From Rheinheimera aquimaris (GTDB lineage Bacteria; Pseudomonadota; Gammaproteobacteria; Enterobacterales; Alteromonadaceae), in contig NZ_JAJAVQ010000004.1 of assembly GCF_020531985.1 (NCBI RefSeq), positions 62,001 through 126,000 of the forward strand: 64,000 nt of DNA, in the 5' to 3' direction. Every line of letters begins with the position of its first letter. Position 1 is the first letter of the stretch. The notes under the pieces are model-generated. The model worked only from the letters and a program-made list of their open reading frames with translations. It searched no databases and was not told the DNA's origin. Positions 7,609 through 16,092 of the stretch are shown in pieces. The position numbers and the translations under genes were made by a program.

Positions 7609-9612
7609 ATGATGACTTTTCAGGATCAGATTAAGCAAGGTATTCCAGCCGAGTTACCTGCGCCGAAGCCATCCCCGGCGGATGCGAACCGGGCGCCGAA
7701 GCGCAAAGACATACTGACCAAAGCAGAAAAGCAGCTGGCGGTGCGTAATGCGCTGCGTTATTTCCCAAAAGCATGGCACAGCGAACTGGCGGCTGAGTTT
7801 GCCAAAGAGCTTAACGATTTCGGCCGTATTTATATGTATCGCTTTAAGCCGGACTATGAGCTAAAAGCCCGGCCTATTGGTGATTACCCGGCCAACTGCC
7901 AGCAAGCTGCGGCCATTATGCTGATGATTGATAACAACCTGGATCCTGCAGTAGCGCAGCATCCGGAAGAGCTTATTACCTATGGTGGTAATGGCGCGGT
8001 GTTCCAAAACTGGGCGCAGTATCGTTTAACCATGCAGTACTTAAGCGAGATGGAAAACGATCAGACGCTGCATATGTACTCGGGCCACCCTATGGGCTTA
8101 TTCCCGTCGTCGGCAGAAGCACCGCGGGTGATTGTCACCAACGGTATGATGATCCCGAACTACTCCAAGCCGGATGACTGGGAGCGCTTTAATGCGTTGG
8201 GCGTAACCCAATATGGCCAGATGACCGCCGGTTCATACATGTATATCGGCCCGCAGGGCATAGTGCACGGTACTACCATCACGGTAATGAACGCCTTTCG
8301 AAAAGTACTGAAAAAAGGCGAAAGCAGCAAAGGCAAAATCTTCCTAACCGCCGGTTTAGGCGGTATGAGCGGCGCCCAGCCCAAAGCCGGTAACATCGCT
8401 GGCTGTATTACTGTCTGTGCCGAAGTGAACCCGAAAGCCGCCACTAAGCGCCATCAGCAGGGCTGGGTTGACGAGTTAATCGATAGCATGGACGCGCTGA
8501 TTGCCCGGGTAAAACAGGCGCAGGCCAATGCCGAAGTGGTGTCGATTGCCTATATCGGTAATGTCGTCGATGTCTGGGAAAGTTTGTACCAAAGCGATAT
8601 TTTCGTGCACTTAGGTTCAGATCAAACCTCACTGCATAACCCCTGGTCGGGTGGTTACTACCCGGTGGGTATCAGCTATGACGAAGCCAATCGTTTGATC
8701 CGTGAACAACCCGAGCTGTTTAAAGCCAAAGTGCGGGCGACATTAAAACGCCATGCTGACGCGGTAAACAAGCACACCGCCAAAGGCACTTACTTTTTTG
8801 ATTATGGTAATGCGTTTCTGCTGGAAGCCTCACGCGCCGGTGGCGATGTGATGGCCCAAAACGGTATCGATTTTAAATACCCATCCTACGTGCAGGATAT
8901 TTTAGGCCCGATGTGTTTTGACTACGGCTTTGGCCCGTTCCGCTGGGTTTGTACTTCAGGTAAGCCAGAGGATTTGGATAAAACCGATGCGATTGCGGCA
9001 GAGGTGCTGCAACGCCTTATGGCAGAGGCACCTGAAGAAATTCAGCAGCAGATGCAGGATAACATCACCTGGATTAAAGACGCTAAGCAGAACAAATTGG
9101 TGGTTGGCTCGCAGGCACGAATTTTATATGCCGATGCCGAGGGCCGGATGGAAATTGCTGCAGCCTTTAACGCCGCAATTGCCCGCGGTGAAATCGGCCC
9201 GGTAGTACTGGGGCGCGATCATCACGATGTCAGTGGTACGGACTCACCGTTTCGTGAAACCTCCAACATATACGATGGCAGCCGTTTTACTGCCGATATG
9301 GCAATTCACAACGTCATAGGTGACAGCTTCCGTGGTGCGACCTGGGTATCCATCCATAACGGCGGCGGCGTAGGCTGGGGCGAAGTGATTAACGGTGGCT
9401 TTGGTATGCTGCTCGATGGCTCAGGCGAGGCGGATCGCCGGTTAAAATCGATGCTGCTGTTTGATGTAAATAACGGTATTGCGCGGCGCAGCTGGGCGCG
9501 TAACGCTGAGGCTGATTTTGCCATCAAGCGCGAAATGGCCAGAACACCGAAGCTGAAAGTCACACTGGCCAACCGGGTAGATGACGATATCCTGGATAAG
9601 CTGTCGTTCTAA
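7609..9612 (+). CDS. hutU: Urocanate hydratase, long form
   Basis: Converts urocanate to 4-imidazolone-5-propanoate using tightly bound NAD+, the second step of histidine degradation. The protein is 667 residues, about 110 longer than the classical E. coli/Pseudomonas-type enzyme (about 555). Typical segments are present: Y-G-G-N-G-A-V-F-Q-N-W near residue 125, M-Y-S-G-H-P-M-G, the glycine-rich T-A-G-L-G-G-M-S-G-A-Q NAD site, and I-H-N-G-G-G-V-G-W-G-E near the C terminus. The N-terminal Pro/Ala-rich 30 residues are variable. ATG-ATG at 7609/7612 follows GAGGATACGG. It lies ten bases behind hutH in the same operon. Confidence 0.95.
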   Translation: MMTFQDQIKQGIPAELPAPKPSPADANRAPKRKDILTKAEKQLAVRNALRYFPKAWHSELAAEFAKELNDFGRIYMYRFKPDYELKARPIGDYPANCQQAAAIMLMIDNNLDPAVAQHPEELITYGGNGAVFQNWAQYRLTMQYLSEMENDQTLHMYSGHPMGLFPSSAEAPRVIVTNGMMIPNYSKPDDWERFNALGVTQYGQMTAGSYMYIGPQGIVHGTTITVMNAFRKVLKKGESSKGKIFLTAGLGGMSGAQPKAGNIAGCITVCAEVNPKAATKRHQQGWVDELIDSMDALIARVKQAQANAEVVSIAYIGNVVDVWESLYQSDIFVHLGSDQTSLHNPWSGGYYPVGISYDEANRLIREQPELFKAKVRATLKRHADAVNKHTAKGTYFFDYGNAFLLEASRAGGDVMAQNGIDFKYPSYVQDILGPMCFDYGFGPFRWVCTSGKPEDLDKTDAIAAEVLQRLMAEAPEEIQQQMQDNITWIKDAKQNKLVVGSQARILYADAEGRMEIAAAFNAAIARGEIGPVVLGRDHHDVSGTDSPFRETSNIYDGSRFTADMAIHNVIGDSFRGATWVSIHNGGGVGWGEVINGGFGMLLDGSGEADRRLKSMLLFDVNNGIARRSWARNAEADFAIKREMARTPKLKVTLANRVDDDILDKLSF

Positions 9613-9627
9613 CTTGCTTAAACCGTC

Positions 9628-9670
9628 AGCCACACAGATGCGCAGAATCATTGCGTATCTGTGTGGCTTT
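9628..9670. terminator. Bidirectional terminator between hutU and the lipoprotein gene
   Basis: A long stem, AGCCACACAGAT pairing with ATCTGTGTGGCT, extended by GCGCA/TGCG around a short loop, with TTT on the plus side. It sits between two convergent genes. Confidence 0.8.
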
Positions 9671-9675
9671 AGTAT

Positions 9676-10356
9676 TTAATCCCACTGCAGATTTTCAAAG
9701 TCGGTAACCAGCAATACCAGGCTTAGTGTCGCCAGCAGGTTTTGTTGCTCGGCAGGCAGACTCAGCCATTCAGTTACAGTGCCGGCATTGAGTTTATCGA
9801 CCGACCACAGCGGCGTCTCATGCCGATAAACGGTAAAACCAAGTGGCGTTGCACTGGGCCAGGCTGAGCCCCGAATCTGGTGCTCGGATTTCACTAAGTA
9901 ATTGCCGCTGGCTGTTGAGAATTGGCCAATTAGCTGATTTTTATGGTTTTCTTTTATAGAAAATTCACCACTTGCCGCGCCTGAAAAGCTGCACGACATC
10001 AGTGGCATATTGCCGATGGTCGGATCGAAAGTCAGGTCGTTACGGCCGATATTCAACAGCCAGCCAGAGCATTTTGCGGTGATATTGTCATTGGTGACCA
10101 GTGCTCTGGCATGAAAAGTACCGCCCAGCACGGCTTTACCCAAGCCAATGCCGCCATCAACTCTGCCATAGTCCGTAGTATCAACTGTGTGCCAGCGGCC
10201 AAAAGCCAGCGGTTTATGCCATGCCAGCGGATTAGCACCAGTTACATTATGCACGGCAACAGCCGTGACATTGGCAGGTTGTGCCATTTTGGCCGTGCTA
10301 ACGCAGGCGCTCAGCAGGCCGCCTGAAAGCGCAATGATCAACGATAGTCTCAGCAT
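9676..10356 (-). CDS. Predicted lipoprotein of unknown function
   Basis: 226 residues. A signal peptide ends in the lipobox L-L-S-A-C with Cys18, so the mature protein should be lipid-anchored. I set the start at 10356, where AAAAGGAAA precedes the ATG; the longer ORF to 10380 has no good site. The rest is beta-rich, with three further Cys (near C-S-G-W and M-S-C-S-F), and I do not recognise a family. It is convergent with hutU and separated by a bidirectional terminator; its promoter region faces the PLP-enzyme gene. Confidence 0.65.
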   Translation of the reverse strand: MLRLSLIIALSGGLLSACVSTAKMAQPANVTAVAVHNVTGANPLAWHKPLAFGRWHTVDTTDYGRVDGGIGLGKAVLGGTFHARALVTNDNITAKCSGWLLNIGRNDLTFDPTIGNMPLMSCSFSGAASGEFSIKENHKNQLIGQFSTASGNYLVKSEHQIRGSAWPSATPLGFTVYRHETPLWSVDKLNAGTVTEWLSLPAEQQNLLATLSLVLLVTDFENLQWD

Positions 10357-10581
10357 GGTGTTTCCTTTTGGTTTGCTCACTTGGAGTACCGCAGTGGTTA
10401 CTGTTTTGAGCCTTTTACAACGCCGGCGTTACAGCATTATTGTTTAGTAATTAAATAACCGTCTGTAAGCTTTTGTAATAAATTATTCTTCGACTTATAT
10501 GGGCGTAGCGCGATATAACGAAACTGACACTATTAGCAATCGTCGACTACACTGATTAAAATTTAATCAGGATGATTAAGT

Positions 10582-11877
10582 ATGAAACGGCGCGATTTTC
10601 TCACTAAAAGCTCATTATTACTTGGTAGTAGTTTGCTGCCGGTGTCTAACCTGCTGCAAGCCAGCACAGCATTACCCGCGCTTAAAACCGCAGATTGGAA
10701 AGGCCTGCGACAACAGTTTGCGTTAACGCACGACTACATACATTTAGCGACCTTTTTGCTGGCGTCACACCCCAAGCCGGTGGCGGCAGCCATTGAGCGG
10801 CACCGAAAAGCTTTTGATGAAAATCCGGCCGATTACTGGCACAAGCATTTTATGACCATTGATCACCAGATTGCCGCTACAGCGGCAGAGTACATGGGCG
10901 GCGAGCCGTGGCAGATAGCGCTGACTGACAGCACCACTATGGGCCTGGCGCTGGTATACAGTGGCTTAAAATTACGCCCGGGTGATGAAATACTGCAAAC
11001 GGTGCATGATCACTATTCCACTGATTTGTCCTTGCAGCTAAGGGCAGATAGAACCGGCGCTAAAGTACGCCAGGTTACACTGTACGATGATCCTGCCCAG
11101 GTATCGGTAGATGAAGTGGTTAGCAAGCTTAAAGCAGCAATTAACGCCAAAACGAAGGTCGTCGCGATCACCTGGGTACATTCCTCTACCGGGGTAAAAC
11201 TGCCGGTGCGTTCTATTGCTGATATGTTGCATGAGTTGAACAACCGCAGGGCCGAAGCCGAGCAGATCGTCTTTTGTGTTGATGGTGTGCATGGCTTTGG
11301 TATTGAGAATGTGGATGTTTCAACGCTCGGTTGTGATTTCTTTATTGCCGGCACCCATAAATGGATTTTTGGCCCGCGCGGTACTGGTGTGATCTGGGGC
11401 AGCGAACGCGGCTGGCAGCATTGCAATGCAGTTATTCCAAGCTTTAGTCAGTCGTATGATGTCTGGCTCGGCGGCAGCAGGCAGGATCAGGTGCCCATAG
11501 GCGAGCACATGAGCCCGGGTGGGTTTCACTCGTTTGAACACCGCTGGGCGCTACCTGAAGCGTTTAAACTACATTTGCAACTGGGTAAAGCGGATGTCCA
11601 AGCCCGTATTCACCAGCTTAACAGCCAGACTAAACAAGGCCTTGCCAATCTGGCGGGGGTAAAACTGTATACACCTATGTCGCCGGAGCTATCTTCGGGG
11701 TTGGTATGTTTTGATTACAAACAAATGTCGCCGGAAGATGTGGTAAAAGCTATGCACAAAAAGGGCGTTATTATGAGCGCGACACCCTACCGCCAATCTT
11801 ATGCCCGATTTGCACCAAGTCTGGTAAATAATGAGCAAGAAATTGAACAAGCGCTGGCTACACTAAATAGCGTATAG
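10582..11877 (+). CDS. Tat-exported class V aminotransferase-fold PLP enzyme
   Basis: 431 residues. It begins M-K-R-R-D-F-L-T-K-S-S-L-L-L-G-S, a twin-arginine signal (RRDFL) with hydrophobic core and an Ala-rich cleavage region near residue 28, so the folded, cofactor-loaded protein is expected in the periplasm. The PLP lysine is K260 in A-G-T-H-K-W-I-F-G-P-R-G-T-G, with the Asp-His pair at V-D-G-V-H-G-F-G. The fold matches class V enzymes such as isopenicillin-N-epimerase-like and cysteine-desulfurase-like proteins; the actual reaction is unknown. It is divergent from the lipoprotein gene and convergent with the TPR gene; no pathway partners are visible. Confidence 0.85.
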   Translation: MKRRDFLTKSSLLLGSSLLPVSNLLQASTALPALKTADWKGLRQQFALTHDYIHLATFLLASHPKPVAAAIERHRKAFDENPADYWHKHFMTIDHQIAATAAEYMGGEPWQIALTDSTTMGLALVYSGLKLRPGDEILQTVHDHYSTDLSLQLRADRTGAKVRQVTLYDDPAQVSVDEVVSKLKAAINAKTKVVAITWVHSSTGVKLPVRSIADMLHELNNRRAEAEQIVFCVDGVHGFGIENVDVSTLGCDFFIAGTHKWIFGPRGTGVIWGSERGWQHCNAVIPSFSQSYDVWLGGSRQDQVPIGEHMSPGGFHSFEHRWALPEAFKLHLQLGKADVQARIHQLNSQTKQGLANLAGVKLYTPMSPELSSGLVCFDYKQMSPEDVVKAMHKKGVIMSATPYRQSYARFAPSLVNNEQEIEQALATLNSV

Positions 11878-11904
11878 CCAGCGTTAGCTGTTGGCAGGCG
11901 CGAG

Positions 11905-14673
11905 TTATAGGGTGTTTAACAAGCTTGACGCTTTGCTCCGGTAGTCTGGCTGGCTGGTACTGTTAACCAACTTTTGCAGTATCAGCCGTGCTTCCTCTTT
12001 ACGTTGTAATTGTACCAGGCACTCTGCCAGCAGGTAGTTTATTTCTGCATTAGTGCTATCCAATGCGAATGCCTGTCGCAACACCGGCAGCGCCTGATCA
12101 AACTGATGCAGCTCGAGCAAAGCTTTCGCCCGTGTTAATTGGATCCGGGGGTTGTTACTAAGCAGTTTATCCGCCTGAATGGCATACATCAGTGCTTGCT
12201 CAGCGTCATCAGTTAACAATGCGTTTGCCAGATTATTATATAGCCAGGGGTCGTCGGTAAATGCACCGGCATTCAATAGCTGCTGATATTGCTGTTTTGC
12301 TGCAGCATAAGAGTGATGATTAATATGATGCTCTGCCAGTAAACGACGCAGCCACACATTGTCAGGGTTGGCGCTAAGGTATTGCTCAGCTACTGTAACA
12401 AAAGGCTGATTATATTTTTCCTGCCGGGCTAATTCGTATAAACCGGCCCAGGCGCGGTTGAATAACGGGTCCTTGCTGATGCTGGTTTGAAAAGCAGCGA
12501 AAGCATCTGCACTGTTACCTGTTTGGTTGGCATACTCTGCGCGCAGTAAATAGGCATCGGCACTCTGGCCTGATTCGCCTTTTAGTGCTGTCAGCTGCTC
12601 TTTCGCAAGCGTGAGTTTGTTGTTCGCTATCAGCATGGCTATATATTCGTACTGATATACAGGTTGATCTGGTGAGAGCTGTAGCGCCGTAGCCAGGTTT
12701 TGCAGCGCCAGTTGCGGATGGCCAAGCCGTTGCTGAATTTTACCAAGCTGCAGCCAGTGTCCACTGCTCAGTTCAGGCAATGACTGAATCAGCTTTATCT
12801 TGTCTTCAGCTTGTGCCGTTTCGTTCAGAGCGAGTAAGACATCGACTTCCTGAAACAGTAGCTCTTTATCAAGAAACTCTTGTCGCAATGCCCGCTGCAG
12901 CAGATAGCGCGCGTCTGTCAGAGCGTTGGTTGTCAGATAATGACGTAGCAGCAAATCTACCGCAGGGCGGTAGTATTTCCGGTTTAGCATAGTATTCAGT
13001 CGCTGCTCGGCTTGTTGTGTTTTATTCAGCTGCAACTCCGTAGCGGCCAGTAAAACCGTTGTTGCCTGGTGGTAGGGCTGTTCTTTTAGCAGTGCTGAAA
13101 GTAACGTCTCAGCTTCTTGTATTTTGCCCTGGCTAATGTACAGATTAGCCAGTGTCAGCCTGCCGGCAAAGTGTTCTGGCTTTAGCTTTAATAGCTGCTG
13201 CAATGTCTGGTTTGCACTCTGGTACTGCTGCGCTTGTAACAGAATACCGGCATATAAGTTCAGGTAATCCGCATTATCAGGTGCCAGTGTTATCAGTTGG
13301 TGAGCTTTTTCCAAAGCAGCATCATTGTCGCCAATATCCAGCGCCAACAGAGCACCTGTTAACAACGTTGCTGGTGTATCCGGGCTTTGCTGTTTATTCA
13401 GCTCCTGCAGCGCCAGCTCCGGGCCATATAACTGACGTTTTAAATCAGCATCCAGTGCAGCCAGTGTTGCATCAGCAGGAAACCGGGCCCGGATATCACT
13501 TAACATTGTTTCAGCTGTTTTAAGCTTGCCAGCGCGCATAGTAAGCAAAACATGCTGAGCCAGCAGTGGCACGGAGTTTTGAATATGCTCCTGATGTCTC
13601 TCCAAAAAACGCAGTGCCATGCTGGGTTCTCTGGTGCGTAAATAGTGTTCTGCAATCAATGCTATAGCATTTGAATCTTGCGGTTGCAGTTTAAGGTAAG
13701 CCTCTAAATCCTGAATTGCCTGTTCTGACGCGCCCAGCAGATAGTTCAAGGCTGCCCTTAAATACAGCTGTGCTGGCGCTGCCGCAAAGTAATCGGCTGG
13801 CAGCGCATTCAGATCGTCGCGTAGTGCAACAAAATTAGTGGTTTCTGTTTTGTTATCCAACACAGCGTTAAGTAGTAGCAAACTAAAGCGCAGATAGGCA
13901 TCGTTCAGCCCCATATCCTGCAGCTTAAGTAAGAGTGGCCGGGCCTTGTCCGGCTGACCTACAGCGAACCAGGCGGCGCTCAGTGCCCGTAACACGAAGG
14001 GGTTGTCGCTCTGCAGCGCCAAAGCACGCTGATAATAATCAAGAGCAGCTTCAGGTTGCTGCTGCTGTTTGGCGAGATTGCCGAGTAGCAGCAGTGTTTC
14101 AATGTTTTGTGGGTCTTGAGCCAAGGTTTGCTGCAGTAAGTTATTCGCTTTGCCAAACTGACGTAATCTGATAGCCAGGCCTGCTTTGGCATTGAGCAAG
14201 GACGCATTGTCTGCAAACAGTTGTTCTGCGTTATCCAGTGCGGTGGCTGCTTCGGTGTATTTACCGTTTTCCTGATAGAGGTTAGCGCTGACCAACAGCC
14301 AGTTGAAGCGCTTGAGCGTGCTGAATACACCATACTTCTCAAGTTGCATCAGTCTGGATTCATCCTGAAATAACAGGTAGATGTAACTGAGCTCATCACT
14401 GAGCAGATTAACATCGGCACCGTCGGTTAGTGCGCCTTCCAACACATTTAACGCCTGTGCGAAGTGTTGCTGCTCTAACAGAATTTTGCCCAGTAAAATT
14501 TGAGCCGCTAAGTTATCCGGATTATCTTTTAATACATTACGTAAATGGATGCCCGCGCTATCAAATTGTTTCTGCTGGTACAGTTTTAACGCGTTCTCGT
14601 AATTATATTGGTTGTCGGCAAACAACTGGCAGGAGAAGACCAGCAGCAGTGCCAGAATAAAGCGAACAAACAT
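11905..14673 (-). CDS. Large exported TPR-repeat protein, PEP-CTERM system (PrsT-like)
   Basis: 922 residues with an N-terminal signal peptide (about 1-19) and then tetratricopeptide repeats almost throughout, e.g. A-L-K-L-Y-Q-Q-K-Q-F-D-S-A from residue 28 and A-E-I-N-Y-L-L-A-E-C near the end. Size, export and the adjacent PEP-CTERM gene resemble the PrsT TPR proteins associated with exosortase/PEP-CTERM systems, probably acting in export or assembly of surface polymers. PrsT is normally a lipoprotein; here a Cys (F-S-C-Q-L) is present but the lipobox is poor. Transcribed in the same direction as the PEP-CTERM gene but separated by a terminator, so probably independently expressed. Confidence 0.75.
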   Translation of the reverse strand: MFVRFILALLLVFSCQLFADNQYNYENALKLYQQKQFDSAGIHLRNVLKDNPDNLAAQILLGKILLEQQHFAQALNVLEGALTDGADVNLLSDELSYIYLLFQDESRLMQLEKYGVFSTLKRFNWLLVSANLYQENGKYTEAATALDNAEQLFADNASLLNAKAGLAIRLRQFGKANNLLQQTLAQDPQNIETLLLLGNLAKQQQQPEAALDYYQRALALQSDNPFVLRALSAAWFAVGQPDKARPLLLKLQDMGLNDAYLRFSLLLLNAVLDNKTETTNFVALRDDLNALPADYFAAAPAQLYLRAALNYLLGASEQAIQDLEAYLKLQPQDSNAIALIAEHYLRTREPSMALRFLERHQEHIQNSVPLLAQHVLLTMRAGKLKTAETMLSDIRARFPADATLAALDADLKRQLYGPELALQELNKQQSPDTPATLLTGALLALDIGDNDAALEKAHQLITLAPDNADYLNLYAGILLQAQQYQSANQTLQQLLKLKPEHFAGRLTLANLYISQGKIQEAETLLSALLKEQPYHQATTVLLAATELQLNKTQQAEQRLNTMLNRKYYRPAVDLLLRHYLTTNALTDARYLLQRALRQEFLDKELLFQEVDVLLALNETAQAEDKIKLIQSLPELSSGHWLQLGKIQQRLGHPQLALQNLATALQLSPDQPVYQYEYIAMLIANNKLTLAKEQLTALKGESGQSADAYLLRAEYANQTGNSADAFAAFQTSISKDPLFNRAWAGLYELARQEKYNQPFVTVAEQYLSANPDNVWLRRLLAEHHINHHSYAAAKQQYQQLLNAGAFTDDPWLYNNLANALLTDDAEQALMYAIQADKLLSNNPRIQLTRAKALLELHQFDQALPVLRQAFALDSTNAEINYLLAECLVQLQRKEEARLILQKLVNSTSQPDYRSKASSLLNTL

Positions 14674-14752
14674 TGAAACCTCTTATCTTTTCTTGCCGGA
14701 GTCGGCAAACTGTCCCTGTAAAGCAAATGAACAATAGCAGTAATAAGCAGAT

Positions 14753-14779
14753 AAAAAAAAGGGGCCTGACGCCCCTTTT
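14753..14779 (-). terminator. Terminator of the PEP-CTERM gene
   Basis: GGGGC-CTGAC-GCCCC stem-loop flanked by A8 on the left and TTTT on the right. On the minus strand it ends in a run of T directly after the PEP-CTERM gene. It could also act on the plus strand. Confidence 0.8.
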
Positions 14780-14786
14780 GTGCAGA

Positions 14787-15533
14787 TTAGGCGCGCCGTC
14801 TGTAGAGCAAGCCAATCAGGCCTAACGAAAACAGTGCTATGGTGCCAGGCTCTGGTACCTGTACCGGCGTATCAGTGTTGTCTGGTACAAAGGTCTTAGT
14901 GGTGATGCTGGCAAATTTAATATTATCACCCAGACCATAATTGCCGCCGTTAAATACCGGATTATAAGCGCCGATTAACCAGTAGTTAGCGAAAGTACTG
15001 GTAATGCCTGTACCTTCAATAGAACTGTTGTTAGCAAATACATAAGGTGTATTAATACCAGTATCTTTATAGCTCGCGGTTTGGATGGCAGAATTCGCCA
15101 CTTGTTGCCAGTTGACTGAACCGCCAGCGAAAGGGTTAGCCGCAAAAGCGCCTACTGATACCCAGCTGTAGCCGCTGGTCCAGCTGTTTGTCAGGCTAAG
15201 CAATTCAACAGGTTGCAAGAATTCCAGTAGGATAAAATCAAAGCCGCTGGTATTGTCTACCGCGTGTGAAGGTGAGCCGCTGTCGTTTCTGTTCCACAGT
15301 TGCACACCCCAATTAGAATCAAGGGTAACGCGGTTGGCAGATCTTACCGTAGATGTTGCGCTGCTGCTGTTAGAAGACCAGCCAGATAGTGTAGCGCTGT
15401 TGCCTGAGCTGGATTGCAGTGAAAGTTTGTTGGCGCCAGTTGCAGTTTGGCCGGTTTTAAAATTCCACGTTTCTGTGCTGGCATAAGCAGACAGTGAAAC
15501 CGAGCAGAGCAAAATTAGTATGGATCTTAACAT
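14787..15533 (-). CDS. PEP-CTERM surface protein (exosortase substrate)
   Basis: 248 residues. N-terminal signal peptide (1-19, ending A-Y-A-S). The mature part is rich in Ser, Asn, Thr and Gly with few charges. The C-terminal tail is the full PEP-CTERM signal: V-P-E-P-G at 226-230, a hydrophobic stretch, then Y-R-R-R-A at the end. Exosortase would cut at this signal and release or anchor the protein at the surface, often with the extracellular polysaccharide. The body resembles the XDP1-type exosortase-dependent surface proteins, but I cannot confirm this. No exosortase gene is in the window. Confidence 0.85.
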   Translation of the reverse strand: MLRSILILLCSVSLSAYASTETWNFKTGQTATGANKLSLQSSSGNSATLSGWSSNSSSATSTVRSANRVTLDSNWGVQLWNRNDSGSPSHAVDNTSGFDFILLEFLQPVELLSLTNSWTSGYSWVSVGAFAANPFAGGSVNWQQVANSAIQTASYKDTGINTPYVFANNSSIEGTGITSTFANYWLIGAYNPVFNGGNYGLGDNIKFASITTKTFVPDNTDTPVQVPEPGTIALFSLGLIGLLYRRRA

Positions 15534-15818
15534 TTTCCATTCCCTACAGAGATAGACGACAGTGGTTTATCACAATTCCTAACATGTTAATGCAAAAAGC
15601 AGACCATTTCGTTAGCTGCTGATTCTCATTGATTTTTTTGATTCCGCATCTGGTCTAGTGTAAATAAAATTGACAGATCCTTTTTGATCCACAGACATCA
15701 TACGCTACAAATCATGGCGCAGTATAAAGCTTAGCGCAAATATGATCTTGGCAGTATTAAAGCGCCGCATTGTTGTCTGCCGTAGCCAGTGCCACAGTGT
15801 AGCGCATTAAAGTGGTAG
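15534..15818. other. Intergenic region between PEP-CTERM gene and parD-like gene
   Basis: No gene seen. It holds the upstream regions of two divergent genes. The part next to 15660 has a TTGACA hexamer and the direct repeat GATCC-TTTTT-GATCC, but no well-placed -10 for either gene. The parD-like promoter follows at 15819. Confidence 0.5.
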
Positions 15819-15857
15819 TTGTTTGGTTTATATGTTTTATATATGATTCGTATATTC
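15819..15857 (+). promoter_or_regulatory. Sigma-70 promoter and palindromic operator of the parD-like/map operon
   Basis: TTGTTT (15819-15824), 17-base spacer, TATGAT (15842-15847). The start codon is 27 bases further on, so the leader is very short. The -10 region is embedded in an AT-rich palindrome-like block (ATATA...TATAT, about 15839-15855), a likely place for autorepression by the ribbon-helix-helix product. Binding is inferred. Confidence 0.6.
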
Positions 15858-15873
15858 AGAAGAGGGGGTTAAC

Positions 15874-16092
15874 TTGGGTATCGTTAAAATTGCAGATGAA
15901 CTGCACGAGGAAATTCGTAAAGCCAGTGGTGCTATGTCCCGTTCAATCAATGCTCAGGCCGAATTCTGGTTGAAAATGGGCATGCTCGCTGAGCTGAATC
16001 CGACATTAAATTATCAGCAGTTGACAGCAAGATTATTGCGCCAGGCTGATGTTACGCTTGCAGGAGAGATAGATGACCCCCGTTGTGCTTAA
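15874..16092 (+). CDS. ParD-like antitoxin-family protein
   Basis: 72 residues. M-G-I-V-K-I-A-D-E-L-H-E-E-I-R-K-A-S through S-R-S-I-N-A-Q-A-E-F-W matches the ParD-like family: a ribbon-helix-helix strand, then helices that dimerise and bind DNA. The start is TTG at 15874, chosen because AGAGGGGG lies nine bases upstream and the strand motif begins right there. No ParE or other classical toxin follows. Instead the methionine aminopeptidase gene overlaps its 3' end by 20 bases, so the two are translationally coupled. This pairing also occurs elsewhere in gammaproteobacteria as far as I recall; its meaning is not established. Confidence 0.8.
   Translation: MGIVKIADELHEEIRKASGAMSRSINAQAEFWLKMGMLAELNPTLNYQQLTARLLRQADVTLAGEIDDPRCA

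Noticed and set aside
13152-13523. Plus-strand open frame of 123 codons
   Set aside because: Shadow of the TPR gene; no signal, ribosome site or family likeness.
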